This document shows, piece by piece, positions 24,813 to 32,672 of a DNA stretch of 41,266 nt (positions within the stretch are counted from its first letter, which is position 1; each line of letters opens with the position of its first letter). The stretch covers positions 1 through 41,266 of the forward strand of contig NZ_JALOCF010000043.1 in the NCBI RefSeq assembly GCF_023227905.1, in the 5' to 3' direction. A model generated the notes under the pieces. That model was not told the DNA's origin and ran no database searches. It saw nothing but the letters and a program-made list of their open reading frames with translations. Made by a program: the position numbers and the translations under genes. The DNA is from Methylobacter sp. (GTDB lineage Bacteria > Pseudomonadota > Gammaproteobacteria > Methylococcales > Methylomonadaceae).

Positions 24813-25299
24813 ACCGGTTTTACTGTTCGGCTACGGCAATCTTAGTCGCGGCGACGACGCGTTAGGCCCGATGCTGCTGGAATACGTTGAAAGCCATGGC
24901 GGCTTGGATGCGATTGAAATATTGTCTGACTTCCAACTGCAAATCGAACATGCGCTGGACCTGGAAAACAGGCGTTTGGTATTGTTTGTTGATGCATCCG
25001 TCGCCTGCGCTAATGCGTTCGATTTTACGATGCTGGAGCCGATCCGGGATAAAAGCTACACGACCCATGCAATGAGCCCAGCGGCAGTTTTAGACGTGTA
25101 TCAATCGGTCAAAAAGCAAACGCCGCCGCCGTGTTTTTTGCTGAGTATTAAAGCCGAAAAATTCGAATTGGGCGATGGCTTAAGCGCCAACGCCGAAACG
25201 AATTTAACTAAAGCATGCTCTTTTGCAGAGAGCTTATTAAGCAATCCCGATCTTGATTTTTGGTTAGGGCAAGCAAAGTTGCATGGCAATAACCATTGA
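24805..25299 (+). CDS. hoxW: HoxH maturation endopeptidase HoxW
   Basis: Hydrogenase maturation protease (HyaD/HycI family) that trims the HoxH C-terminus after nickel insertion. Seen: N-terminal LLFGYGNLSRGDDALGPMLLEYV (the family GxGNxxxxDD motif), LVLFVDASVA with the metal-binding Asp, and THAMSPAAVLDVY with the His. 164 residues is normal. ATG 24805 overlaps hoxH by 8 bp and follows GAGCGGG; the upstream GTG at 24781 would extend deeper into hoxH. A repeat-rich spacer follows before hypB. Confidence 0.93.
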   Translation: MPKPVLLFGYGNLSRGDDALGPMLLEYVESHGGLDAIEILSDFQLQIEHALDLENRRLVLFVDASVACANAFDFTMLEPIRDKSYTTHAMSPAAVLDVYQSVKKQTPPPCFLLSIKAEKFELGDGLSANAETNLTKACSFAESLLSNPDLDFWLGQAKLHGNNH

Positions 25300-25314
25300 T
25301 TTAAGCCGTATCAC

Positions 25315-25388
25315 CACGAAGACACGAAGACACGAAGACACGAAGACACGAAGACACGAAGACACGAAGAACACGAAGAACACGAAGG
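25315..25388. repeat. Tandem CACGAAGA octamer array
   Basis: Seven perfect copies of CACGAAGA (25315-25370) are followed by two 9-bp variants, ACACGAAGA and ACACGAAGG. Such arrays change length by slippage. Similar CACGAAG tracts are widespread in environmental proteobacterial genomes (recollection, not checked). Confidence 0.9.
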
Positions 25389-25417
25389 AAAGCCAAGGTA
25401 AAGACTCCGTGTTCTCG

Positions 25418-25660
25418 GCAACTGCTCCTGCGTTGCCTACAGGGATGTAGGTACTCAGCGTGAGCAGGAGCGGAAGCTGCGCCTCGGCAATTGCTCCTGC
25501 ATTGCTAAACCACAGGGATGTGGCGAATGCAGAAAACGCAGGAGCGGTTTTCTGCCTACCTCCTGCATCCTTGCAGTCGTAAAGCGCCTACTGTTGGTGC
25601 TCTACCCCCTGCATAACCCACAGGGATGTGGGTTATGCAGAGAAATGACTGGATCATTTC
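25418..25660. repeat. Array of alternating hairpins related to the 51-bp repeat
   Basis: In order: GGCAAC/GTTGCC (loop TGCTCCTGC), CCTACA/TGTAGG (loop GGGA), GCAAT/ATTGC (loop TGCTCCTGC), CCACA/TGTGG (loop GGGA), arms GCAGAAAAC and GTTTTCTGC (25529-25555, loop GCAGGAGCG), CTGCA/TGCAG (loop TCCT) followed by TCGTAA, the 14-bp arm CTGCATAACCCACA with its exact complement around GGGA (25609-25640), and GAAATGA/TCATTTC (25642-25660, loop CTGGA). Loops are conserved while stems change together. Confidence 0.8.
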
Positions 25661-25727
25661 CTGTCCATGCAGTGGTTCGTGCTTTCGTGGTGAATAAAAA
25701 TACTTACACTATTACAGGTCACCATTT

Positions 25728-26501
25728 ATGTGCGGAATATGCGGTTGCAGCCAGCCAGGTAAAGTTAACAAACTCCGGCCTTTAAACGGACAGGTTCATC
25801 AGCATGACCATGATCACGGTCATCACCATCACGACGCAGAGCGCTTGGTTAAAGTCGAGCAGGACTTGCTCAGTAAAAATAATGCTTATGCGGAGCAAAA
25901 TCGGACGTATTTTCGGCAGCATCATATTTTTACGTTGAATCTGGTTTCCAGTCCCGGTGCCGGTAAAACCACGCTGCTGGTAGAAACCATTAAGGCCTTG
26001 AAAGACCGCTTTCCAATTGCAGTCATCGAAGGCGACCAGCAAACCGAGCATGATGCGGATCGAATCCGGGCCACCGGTGTGCCCGCGTTACAAATCAACA
26101 CCGGCCGGGCTTGTCATCTCGACGCGCACGGCATCGGTCATGCGATTATGGAACTGGGCGTAAAAGCCAACAGCCTGCTGGCGATTGAAAATGTCGGGAA
26201 TCTGGTCTGCCCGTCGTCGTTCGATTTGGGCGAGGCGCATAAAGTCGTCGTGTTGTCAGTCACCGAAGGCGACGATAAACCGCTCAAATATCCGGATATG
26301 TTTCATGCTGCGGATTTAATGATCATCAATAAAACCGACTTGCTGCCTTATGTCGATTTTGATGTGGAACGCTGTATTAATTATGCCCGGCAAGTCAATC
26401 CCGGCATCCAAATCATCCAGCTGTCATCCACTAAAGGCGATAATTTTTCAGCCTGGACCGACTGGCTTGAAGAGCATGTTAAGCAGGAACATCAAGGGTA
26501 G
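25728..26501 (+). CDS. hypB: Hydrogenase nickel incorporation GTPase HypB
   Basis: Cytoplasmic GTPase that, with HypA, delivers nickel to the hydrogenase large subunit. Seen: N-terminal MCGICGC nickel-binding motif, a His-rich stretch (HQHDHDHGHHHHD, about 25-37) likely used for nickel storage, P-loop SSPGAGKTTLL, EGDQQTEHDADRI, NVGNLVCPSSFDLGE and base motif NKTDL. The 257-residue length is normal for the His-rich type. The ribosome-binding site is weak (AGG about ten bases upstream). It follows hoxW after 428 bp of repeats and may have its own promoter. No other hyp gene lies downstream in the window. Confidence 0.96.
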   Translation: MCGICGCSQPGKVNKLRPLNGQVHQHDHDHGHHHHDAERLVKVEQDLLSKNNAYAEQNRTYFRQHHIFTLNLVSSPGAGKTTLLVETIKALKDRFPIAVIEGDQQTEHDADRIRATGVPALQINTGRACHLDAHGIGHAIMELGVKANSLLAIENVGNLVCPSSFDLGEAHKVVVLSVTEGDDKPLKYPDMFHAADLMIINKTDLLPYVDFDVERCINYARQVNPGIQIIQLSSTKGDNFSAWTDWLEEHVKQEHQG

Positions 26502-26644
26502 CTTTATGGTCTGGCTAGGGAGATGGCCGCTTCAGAAGTTTCAGTAAGTGGGGTTGAGTTTTAAGGGTGCTAAAAAATATTGCTTAAGCAGCACTATCTT
26601 GCGTGTTACCTCTTTTACCTTTCCAGCAAAGAGCTTTTTCGTCA

Positions 26645-26974
26645 TCAGCGATTCAAATCGTTTCTTGGCATTGTCCACTCAGAGCGGTTCAAACCGTTTC
26701 CTGACATTGGCGACTCCAAGCTATTGGTAAATTCTTCCTGTCTCGCTTGCCGTTCACGATGCCTGTTAACATTAAGTTGCTTTAGCCTCCGCTCTTCGCG
26801 CTCCTGCTGTTGTTGCAGGTAACTTCTGGTCTCTTCTTGTTGCTGTAGTTGCTGTTGTAGCATTTGCTGTTGATGGCGGCTGCGCATTTCCAGCATTTGC
26901 TGGTTCATGTATATAAGGTCAGCCATAATTGCTGGAGAGACCGACAAAAGCAATGCTGTAAGTAAATATTTCAT
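26645..26974 (-). CDS. Small secreted Gln-rich coiled-coil protein
   Basis: I do not recognise the family. The 109 residues start with a good signal peptide (MKYLLTALLLSVSPAIMA), followed by a Gln/Glu/Arg-rich region (about 24-85; QQQMLQQQLQQQEETRSYLQQQQ) that should form a coiled coil. The C-terminus (SGNGLNR ... MPRNDLNR) is made by a 36-bp imperfect tandem repeat at 26647-26716, so it was probably lengthened by duplication. An AGGA lies upstream of the ATG. It converges on hypB and precedes no obvious partner. Low-complexity composition makes homology searches unreliable; export to the periplasm is the main inference. Confidence 0.65.
   Translation of the reverse strand: MKYLLTALLLSVSPAIMADLIYMNQQMLEMRSRHQQQMLQQQLQQQEETRSYLQQQQEREERRLKQLNVNRHRERQARQEEFTNSLESPMSGNGLNRSEWTMPRNDLNR
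26647..26716. repeat. 36-bp-period tandem repeat in the Gln-rich protein gene
   Basis: Copies at 26647-26680 and 26683-26716 match at 28/34 positions. Each starts with a small palindrome, CGATTCAAATCG and CGGTTCAAACCG, and the two differences there compensate each other. The period of 12 codons keeps the frame. Confidence 0.75.
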
Positions 26975-27069
26975 ATTCTTAGTCCTGTCTTAAAATAGTT
27001 GGGCTTATTACTAAAACGACTAACTTACAAAACCTCCCGCTTAACGATACCCAGCTCTCAATTGACCGG

Positions 27070-27474
27070 TTATTTTCTCTCCTTGAGCAAATCCCGGATT
27101 TCGGTTAACAGCAGTTCTTCTCTGGAAGGCTCCGGAATGACTGCGGGTGCCGCAACTTCTTTTCTCTTAAGCGTATTGATGAACTTTATGGCCATAAAAA
27201 TAGCAAAGGCAATAATCGTAAAATCAACCAGGGTTTGAATAAAATTGCCGTAATTAAGCGTTACGGCAGGCGTATTGCCGGCGGTTTCTTTCAGGGTAAG
27301 AGCCAGCTTGGTAAAGTCTACTCCGCCGACTAATACGCCAATCGGCGGCATGAATATATCGGCAACAAGCGATGAAATCACTTTGCCGAAAGCGGCGCCT
27401 ATAATGATGCCCACAGCCATATCAATGGCATTGCCCTTGATAGCGAATTCTTTAAACTCTTTTAACATGCTCAT
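27070..27474 (-). CDS. mscL: Large-conductance mechanosensitive channel MscL
   Basis: Homopentameric inner-membrane safety valve that opens under high membrane tension during hypo-osmotic shock. Seen: N-terminal amphipathic helix (MLKEFKEFAIKGNAIDMAVGIIIGAAFGKVISSLVADIFMPPIG, including the pore-lining first transmembrane helix), a short periplasmic loop (GGVDFTKLALTL ... TLNYGNFIQTLVDF), the second helix (FTIIAFAIFMAIKFI) and the C-terminal bundle helix (LLLTEIRDLLKER). The 134-residue length is typical. ATG 27474 or 27468 could start it. Confidence 0.97.
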   Translation of the reverse strand: MSMLKEFKEFAIKGNAIDMAVGIIIGAAFGKVISSLVADIFMPPIGVLVGGVDFTKLALTLKETAGNTPAVTLNYGNFIQTLVDFTIIAFAIFMAIKFINTLKRKEVAAPAVIPEPSREELLLTEIRDLLKERK

Positions 27475-27604
27475 AATCGGTATCCTTTATTTTTGTTGTG
27501 TTTTCAAGGCAGATATCTTACTTGCCTTCGGGACGAGCGGTGGGATAGTTTCGTGTTGCTTGGCTTTGAAACTTATGGTTTCGGTATTCGCTTTCCGGAC
27601 ATAT

Positions 27605-27958
27605 CTATTTCCTATGTTCTTGTCTATGTTGCATCTTTTGTTGGCCATGTTGCTTCATTTGAGCATGGTACGTTTTCATCAGTTCCAATTGCTTGTTCTT
27701 TAATTCTTCTTTTTTGGCGGGATCTTTTTCCGACAAGATCTGATTGGAGAGATCATGCATCGTCAACATGTGCTCCTGCATGGCACGCATGTGTTCGCTT
27801 TTTTGTTCTTCAGTCTGGCAGCACTCCATGCCTGAGCCTTGATGAGTGCCCATTTCTTTTAGTGGGTCGGCGGATTTTTTCGGTTCTTCGGCAGTACTCG
27901 TCATGCTCATGGGTAATAACAGTAATAGAACGGCAGTTGATTTATAGAAGTGTTTCAT
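27605..27958 (-). CDS. Small periplasmic Met/His-rich protein
   Basis: I do not recognise the family. The 117 residues start with a signal peptide (MKHFYKSTAVLLLLLPMSMTSTA), followed by a hydrophilic helical region rich in Met, His, Gln and Glu (GSGMECCQ, EHMRAMQEHMLTMHD, MKTYHAQMKQHGQQKMQHRQEH). The CC pair and many Met/His residues suggest soft-metal (copper) binding, which is an inference from composition only. ATG 27958 is chosen because it begins the signal peptide and has AAGG upstream; an open frame extends 33 codons further but without family logic. mscL lies downstream after 130 bp. Confidence 0.7.
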   Translation of the reverse strand: MKHFYKSTAVLLLLLPMSMTSTAEEPKKSADPLKEMGTHQGSGMECCQTEEQKSEHMRAMQEHMLTMHDLSNQILSEKDPAKKEELKNKQLELMKTYHAQMKQHGQQKMQHRQEHRK

Positions 27959-28449
27959 CGTGATTGCCTTTGGGAGTGAGTTAAATGGAAGCCAAGTATA
28001 TATGATCAGAGCTCTGCTGAAGTAAAAGATAGCTTTTGCCGAACGAATAAACAGCACAGGTCATTTTATATTTATTTGATTATACTTCAATAAGTTAAAA
28101 CACCTAGGTGAGTCGTTTTAACGGACCCATATTGCGAGTAAGGCTACCCTTTCCGCAGGAAAGGGCACCAGATTAAGTTACTGCCGATGCATCAAACTGA
28201 AAAAGATTGGGATGTTATTGCGCTCAAGTCGTGTCGCATTCTAAAGCTGGATGCAATGTTATCAGTGCGCTTGTGATAATCCGGCAGGTTGCTGATGCTA
28301 TTTCGTCTTGTATTTGGACTGGGTTGCCAGCCCCTAAACAGATCGTTAGTTCTTGGCAATTGACCGGGATAAATGACGATTTTAAGCATTTTTCGCTATT
28401 GAAAGAATTTGTCCTGTACCTCTTGTTTGTTATCTTGACGATATAGGGA
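27959..28449. other. Intergenic region with two inverted repeats
   Basis: This 491-bp gap has no gene I can support; short open frames on both strands lack ribosome-binding sites or family features. It holds GTTAAAAC/GTTTTAAC (28094-28101, 28115-28122) enclosing the palindrome CACCTAGGTG, and a perfect hairpin CCCTTTCC-GCA-GGAAAGGG (28147-28165). The two lie 25 bp apart and could be parts of a structured RNA or a leader, but I could not match them to a known class. Confidence 0.5.
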
Positions 28450-31400
28450 TTAGCCTACCACACTATCCATCGCGTTATGCGCTAACGAATTTTTCGCCAG
28501 TCTTGTCAACAGGCTTTGTTTGAAGTCATCCGCCGGAACTGGTCGGCCGAATAAATAGCCCTGGAATTTTGGACATCCGTAACTTGTCAGAAGCTCGCGC
28601 TGCGCCTCTGTTTCCACCCCTTCGGCAATGACGTTAATGCCAAGATTTTTTCCCAGCGCCAGAATGGTTCGGATAATAGCGGAGTCATGGGTGTTAAAGG
28701 CCATGTTTTTGACGAAGGATTGATCTATTTTCAGCTGCTCCAGAGGCAGTTTTTGCAGGTAAGACAGCGAGGAATAACCGGTGCCGAAATCATCCATTGA
28801 AAAAGTGATTCCCAAACCCCTGATAGCATGCATTTTAGCAATAGTGTCTTCCACGTTATCCAGGACCACTGACTCGGTAATTTCCAATTTGAGCAAAGCG
28901 GGGTTGGCCCCGGTTTCCGCTAACATGGAACATACCTGCTCAACAAAGTCAGGCTGACTAAGCTGCCTGCTGCTGATATTCACCGCCAGTTTCAACTCGC
29001 GAGTTTCAGGATATTTTGCCCAGTCAACCAGCGTTTTACAGCCTTGCTGCAATATCCAATGACCAATGGGCAGAATCAGGCCGGTTTCTTCGGCGAGTGG
29101 AATAAATTCGGCTGGAGAAAGCATGCCCCGTTCGGACTGAACCCACCGAATCAGTGCCTCCGCACCTACCGGTTGTCCTAATTCATCTACCTGTACCTGA
29201 TAATGTAAACTTAATTCGTTGCGATCCAGCGCATTGCGCAAATCGGTTTCCAAAGAGGCCCGTAAATTCAGGGCTTGCTGCATTTCAGGAACAAAAACCC
29301 GTATCGCATTTCGACCGGCTTGTTTGGCCTGGTACATGGCGACATCGGCGCGTTTAAGCAGCTCTTCGCTGCTGGTTTCGTGACCCAGGAACAGCACGAA
29401 ACCAATGCTGCCCGTGGAATAATGTTTGACATAAGGTTGTAGTTTATTGTCGACTGCCAGGGATGGCGGAAGTGTCGCGGTCGGTAGGGAACCGACGCGA
29501 TCGGAATTGCTGTTCAACAGGTAGAATTTAGCCAGATTGCTGCGAATCTTTTCCGCAACTGCGAAAGCTTGGCCGGTCGCCTCAGTTTCCTGTTCATCGA
29601 GAAACTCCAGCATGACCACAAACTCATCGCCGCCCAGCCTGGCTACGGTATCAACGTCCCGCACACAGCTTTGCAAGCGTCGTCCCACTTCAATCAGCAA
29701 TTGATCGCCCCGATCATGACCCAAGGTATCATTAAGCGTTTTAAAATTGTCGAGATCGAGGAACATTAACGCGCCGTAAGTCTTGTTGCGGTGGCTGAAG
29801 TTAAGCGCCAGGTTGAGACGGTCAAAGAGCAAAGTGCGGTTGGGGAGCGTGGTCAAGGGGTCGTAATAAGCTAGATTCTTAATGCGCTCTTCATCAGCCT
29901 TGCGCTGGCTAATGTCGGTGAAAGTACCGACATAGTTGGTAATTGCGCCTTCATGATTGGTAATAGCCGTTATGCACAGCCAGTCAGGACAGATAACGCC
30001 GTTTTTTCTTTTATTCCAGATTTCGCCCTGCCAGTATTTATCCCTGATAATGCTTTTCCGCATAGCGGCATAAAACTTACTGCTTTGTTGATCGGATTTA
30101 AGTATGTCGGCGGGTTTCCCGATGATTTCCTCGGCACTGTAACCGGTTAGCTTGATAAACGACTTGTTGACGCGCAGGATATTATTATCGGCATCAGTGA
30201 CAATGATGCCTTCCTGAGACTCAAACGCCGCCGCAGCAATACGCAGTTCATGCTCGGCCTTCAGCCGCAATTTTTCGCGGTCGAAGTTATCCAGCGCATA
30301 GGAAATATCGTCCGTCAGCCCGCGCATCAGATCAATCACGTCGGGAGTAAAGTAATCCTGTTCGGACGAATAAACCGATATAGCGCCGATGCAGTGACCG
30401 CCGCGCATCAGCGGGAAAGCCGCCGACGCATGAATGTTTTCCGCAGCGGCGACAGGTTGCCAGGGCAGCGTACTGGGTTCATTAAGAAAGTTATTAAGGA
30501 TTTTCGGCACGCCTTCCCGAATTGCCGTGCCCGTCGGCCCGCGACCCTCCGGCAAGGCTGCATCGGTCGAGATTCTGGTATTGCCGAGCAGTGGGGAGTC
30601 GGGATGACTGGCCGCCACTGTAGACACCCAACTGTCCGATTCAGCCATGCCTACCCAGACCAGTTTAAAGGAAACATGATTGGCGATGATTCGGCATACC
30701 TCATTCAGTAACTTAACCTCGTCCGACTCGCGAACAATGATATCGGCGCTTTGGGTCCAGGCCGCGTATAAGTGATTGATGCGTTCTCGCTGCTGCTCAG
30801 AACTGGACAGAGCGTTCAGCATTTGATTAAAACCGTGCGCCAGTACGCCAACCTCATCCTTGCCCGAGATATGGGCCCGAACGTTAAGGCTGCCTTTCTC
30901 GACCTCGGCGGCTATGCGCATCAGGTGATGCAATCTTCTGGTAAGTCTTCGCGCCAGGAGTACTGCCGCACTTACTACGGCAAGCGCCGCAAACATAATA
31001 AAATTGGCGCCGGTAATTACAACGGAGCGGAGATTGGCGTTGACTCCGTTCATGGACATCTCCACCCGCGCCCATCCGACATGGCGCAAACCGGCCATGA
31101 CGGGGGCGGCAACGTCAATTTGCTGAGTATTGGATAGCAGCACTTGAGTTGCCGGCGCAGAGCTTAGCAGTTTTTGGCTCTGCGCGTCGGTAACGAATAG
31201 CCCGGCTTCCCCAGGTTGGGTGGAGCTCAGCACTTCGCCGCGCAATGATAAAATATAGGCCCGTTCGAGATCGGGCAAGCCAACGAAGCCCTGTAATACT
31301 TCCTTTAATCCGGCAATATCGTTGGCTAATACCCATGATGTGCTGCTGCTGGCTAGCGACGTGCTCAGCGATTTACTCTGCTGCATGGCGGCGCTATAAA

Positions 31401-31560
31401 GAAAGTCACGTTGACGATCGAATAACAGGCTTCCAAGCCCTATCATCATGATGAGCGCGACACTGCCGAATGACCATGCCAATTGCTGACGAATGGAGCC
31501 GTTAAAAAAAGCCCTTTGCCTTTTTGGGTTTCGATTACTATCCATTGCCATTCTGTCCAT
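28450..31560 (-). CDS. Membrane sensor GAF-PAS-GGDEF-EAL protein (c-di-GMP turnover)
   Basis: A 1036-residue inner-membrane protein that may make and/or degrade cyclic di-GMP. Domains in order: transmembrane helix (about 32-48), periplasmic sensor (to about 180), second helix (about 181-203), HAMP (204-256), GAF (about 275-425), PAS (about 440-555), GGDEF (about 565-750) and EAL (about 770-1020). The cyclase motif GGDEF (643-647) and the inhibitory site RDVD five residues before it are intact; EAL (801-803), TES, DDFGTGYSSL and KIDQSF are also present. Odd: a 51-bp repeat encodes residues 687-703 (about RVGSLPTATLPPSLAV) in the GGDEF fold. It lies 11 bp after the PhnD-like gene, so the pair are probably cotranscribed. 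Confidence 0.93.
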   Translation of the reverse strand: MDRMAMDSNRNPKRQRAFFNGSIRQQLAWSFGSVALIMMIGLGSLLFDRQRDFLYSAAMQQSKSLSTSLASSSTSWVLANDIAGLKEVLQGFVGLPDLERAYILSLRGEVLSSTQPGEAGLFVTDAQSQKLLSSAPATQVLLSNTQQIDVAAPVMAGLRHVGWARVEMSMNGVNANLRSVVITGANFIMFAALAVVSAAVLLARRLTRRLHHLMRIAAEVEKGSLNVRAHISGKDEVGVLAHGFNQMLNALSSSEQQRERINHLYAAWTQSADIIVRESDEVKLLNEVCRIIANHVSFKLVWVGMAESDSWVSTVAASHPDSPLLGNTRISTDAALPEGRGPTGTAIREGVPKILNNFLNEPSTLPWQPVAAAENIHASAAFPLMRGGHCIGAISVYSSEQDYFTPDVIDLMRGLTDDISYALDNFDREKLRLKAEHELRIAAAAFESQEGIIVTDADNNILRVNKSFIKLTGYSAEEIIGKPADILKSDQQSSKFYAAMRKSIIRDKYWQGEIWNKRKNGVICPDWLCITAITNHEGAITNYVGTFTDISQRKADEERIKNLAYYDPLTTLPNRTLLFDRLNLALNFSHRNKTYGALMFLDLDNFKTLNDTLGHDRGDQLLIEVGRRLQSCVRDVDTVARLGGDEFVVMLEFLDEQETEATGQAFAVAEKIRSNLAKFYLLNSNSDRVGSLPTATLPPSLAVDNKLQPYVKHYSTGSIGFVLFLGHETSSEELLKRADVAMYQAKQAGRNAIRVFVPEMQQALNLRASLETDLRNALDRNELSLHYQVQVDELGQPVGAEALIRWVQSERGMLSPAEFIPLAEETGLILPIGHWILQQGCKTLVDWAKYPETRELKLAVNISSRQLSQPDFVEQVCSMLAETGANPALLKLEITESVVLDNVEDTIAKMHAIRGLGITFSMDDFGTGYSSLSYLQKLPLEQLKIDQSFVKNMAFNTHDSAIIRTILALGKNLGINVIAEGVETEAQRELLTSYGCPKFQGYLFGRPVPADDFKQSLLTRLAKNSLAHNAMDSVVG
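29452..29502 (+). repeat. 51-bp two-hairpin repeat, in frame in the GGDEF domain
   Basis: Used here as the reference copy. Hairpin A: CTGCCA-GGGA-TGGCGG. Hairpin B: GTCGC(G) GTCGGT, loop AGGGA, then ACCGAC GCGAT. It lies antisense to the gene and is read as the peptide GSLPTATLPPSLAVD, nearly that of the HoxF tail. Confidence 0.92.
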
Positions 31561-31571
31561 TTATTTCAAGT

Positions 31572-32624
31572 TCAGTCTAAAGGCCGCACTGTTTTGATGA
31601 AAGTCGTGATAAAGGTCTTTACCGGTTTATAACTATCATCGTTAGCCGGATCAAAACGGCTGACAGGGATGCGCGCCAACATTTCCCTGCCTTGTTCATG
31701 CTGGTCAAGATTAAACAACAATGCGGCAAACTTATTCGTAATCTCCGCCGGCACGTTCTTGCGCATTACCCAACCGTTGTTTTGCAGCGGCTCGGTTTGC
31801 CATTTAACTTCGAGTTGGGCTGCTAACTGGGGATTTTCCTTGCTGAATGTTTTCCATGGCACCGGCCAGGTTGCTCCGGCCGCGACATGGCCGCGCAGCA
31901 CATTGATAATAGAGGATTCCTGTGAACCGACATAGCGGTTTTCGATGTCATGATTAACATCAATGCCGTGGGTATGCAGGTAGTATTGGGGCATCATGGT
32001 CGCAGCCAGCGCAGTTGCCGCAGGATAGGATACGGCTTTGCCCTTGAGGTCGGCGACCGTATTAATGCCGCTGTCGCGACGCACTAGAATGATGCCGCGA
32101 AAGTCATCGTCATCGGACATCTTGCCGAACACGCGATAGCCGTGCTTAAGCGAGACGACGGTTTGATAGGGATTGGGCATTGCAAAATCAAAGTGCCCAC
32201 TGTAGAGCTTCCGGTCAAATTCTTCATAATTACGCGATGCTTCTAAAATAAAGTCCGCTTCGGGTATGTTGCTGTTAAGAAAATCGACGATGGGGCCGTA
32301 AATCTCAAACAGTCGTTTGGGGTTGTGCAAGGGGTGGATGCCGATTGTGTATTTGGGGACTTTGGATTTGCTTTGCGCATTGAAGCTGGGTTCGTAAATG
32401 TCATCGGAGTTTTTATTCAGGCTTGCAAGCCATGGTAAATCCAACAAGAAGTCCCACCATTTCATGGGGGCAGTTTCTTGGTGTTCGTAACTCTCTTTCG
32501 ATGCTTGGGCAGTTTGGGCTTTGCTGGTTACAGATTCCAAAAAGGGAAGAGCATCGGCAGAAGCAGTGATGTTAAAAAGCAACAGCAGCGTTATCAAGCT
32601 ATATCGGCGTAAAATTTCAATCAT
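31572..32624 (-). CDS. PhnD-like periplasmic binding protein
   Basis: Type 2 periplasmic binding protein of the phosphate/phosphite/phosphonate (PhnD) family. Seen: signal peptide (about 1-24, SLITLLLLFNITASADA), an 60-residue linker, then YTIGIHPLHNPKRLFEIYGPIVDFLNSNI, FDFAMPNPYQTV, VRRDSGINTVADLKGKAVSYP, SSIINVLRGHVAAGATWPVPW and a C-terminal lobe. No permease or ATPase gene is adjacent; the only partner is the sensor cyclase 11 bp downstream, so it probably presents a ligand to that sensor. The divergent neighbour is phoBR, which fits a phosphorus-related role. The ligand is unproven. Confidence 0.85.
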   Translation of the reverse strand: MIEILRRYSLITLLLLFNITASADALPFLESVTSKAQTAQASKESYEHQETAPMKWWDFLLDLPWLASLNKNSDDIYEPSFNAQSKSKVPKYTIGIHPLHNPKRLFEIYGPIVDFLNSNIPEADFILEASRNYEEFDRKLYSGHFDFAMPNPYQTVVSLKHGYRVFGKMSDDDDFRGIILVRRDSGINTVADLKGKAVSYPAATALAATMMPQYYLHTHGIDVNHDIENRYVGSQESSIINVLRGHVAAGATWPVPWKTFSKENPQLAAQLEVKWQTEPLQNNGWVMRKNVPAEITNKFAALLFNLDQHEQGREMLARIPVSRFDPANDDSYKPVKTFITTFIKTVRPLD

Positions 32625-32672
32625 TATCTAAGGTTGAAGCTCTGCGGTAACGGTAATTGAGCAACGCTACAT

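Larger units (their letters stand above)
25311..25693. repeat. MITE-like composite region with 18-bp terminal inverted repeats
   Basis: The arms are TCACCACGAAGACACGAA (25311-25328) and, at 25676-25693, the complement of TCACCACGAAAGCACGAA: 16/18 match. Between them are a tandem octamer array (25315-25388) and a chain of hairpins (about 25418-25660). No coding region is convincing; a 63-codon open frame at 25594 lies across the hairpins and lacks any family resemblance. It fills the whole gap between hoxW and hypB. Confidence 0.6.

Noticed and set aside
25594..25785. 63-codon open frame before hypB
   Set aside because: It runs through perfect hairpins and into hypB in another frame; it is a by-product of the repeats.
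28192..28446. Short open frames on both strands in the gap before the c-di-GMP gene
   Set aside because: They overlap each other, have poor starts and no family features; a decayed gene cannot be excluded but is not supported.
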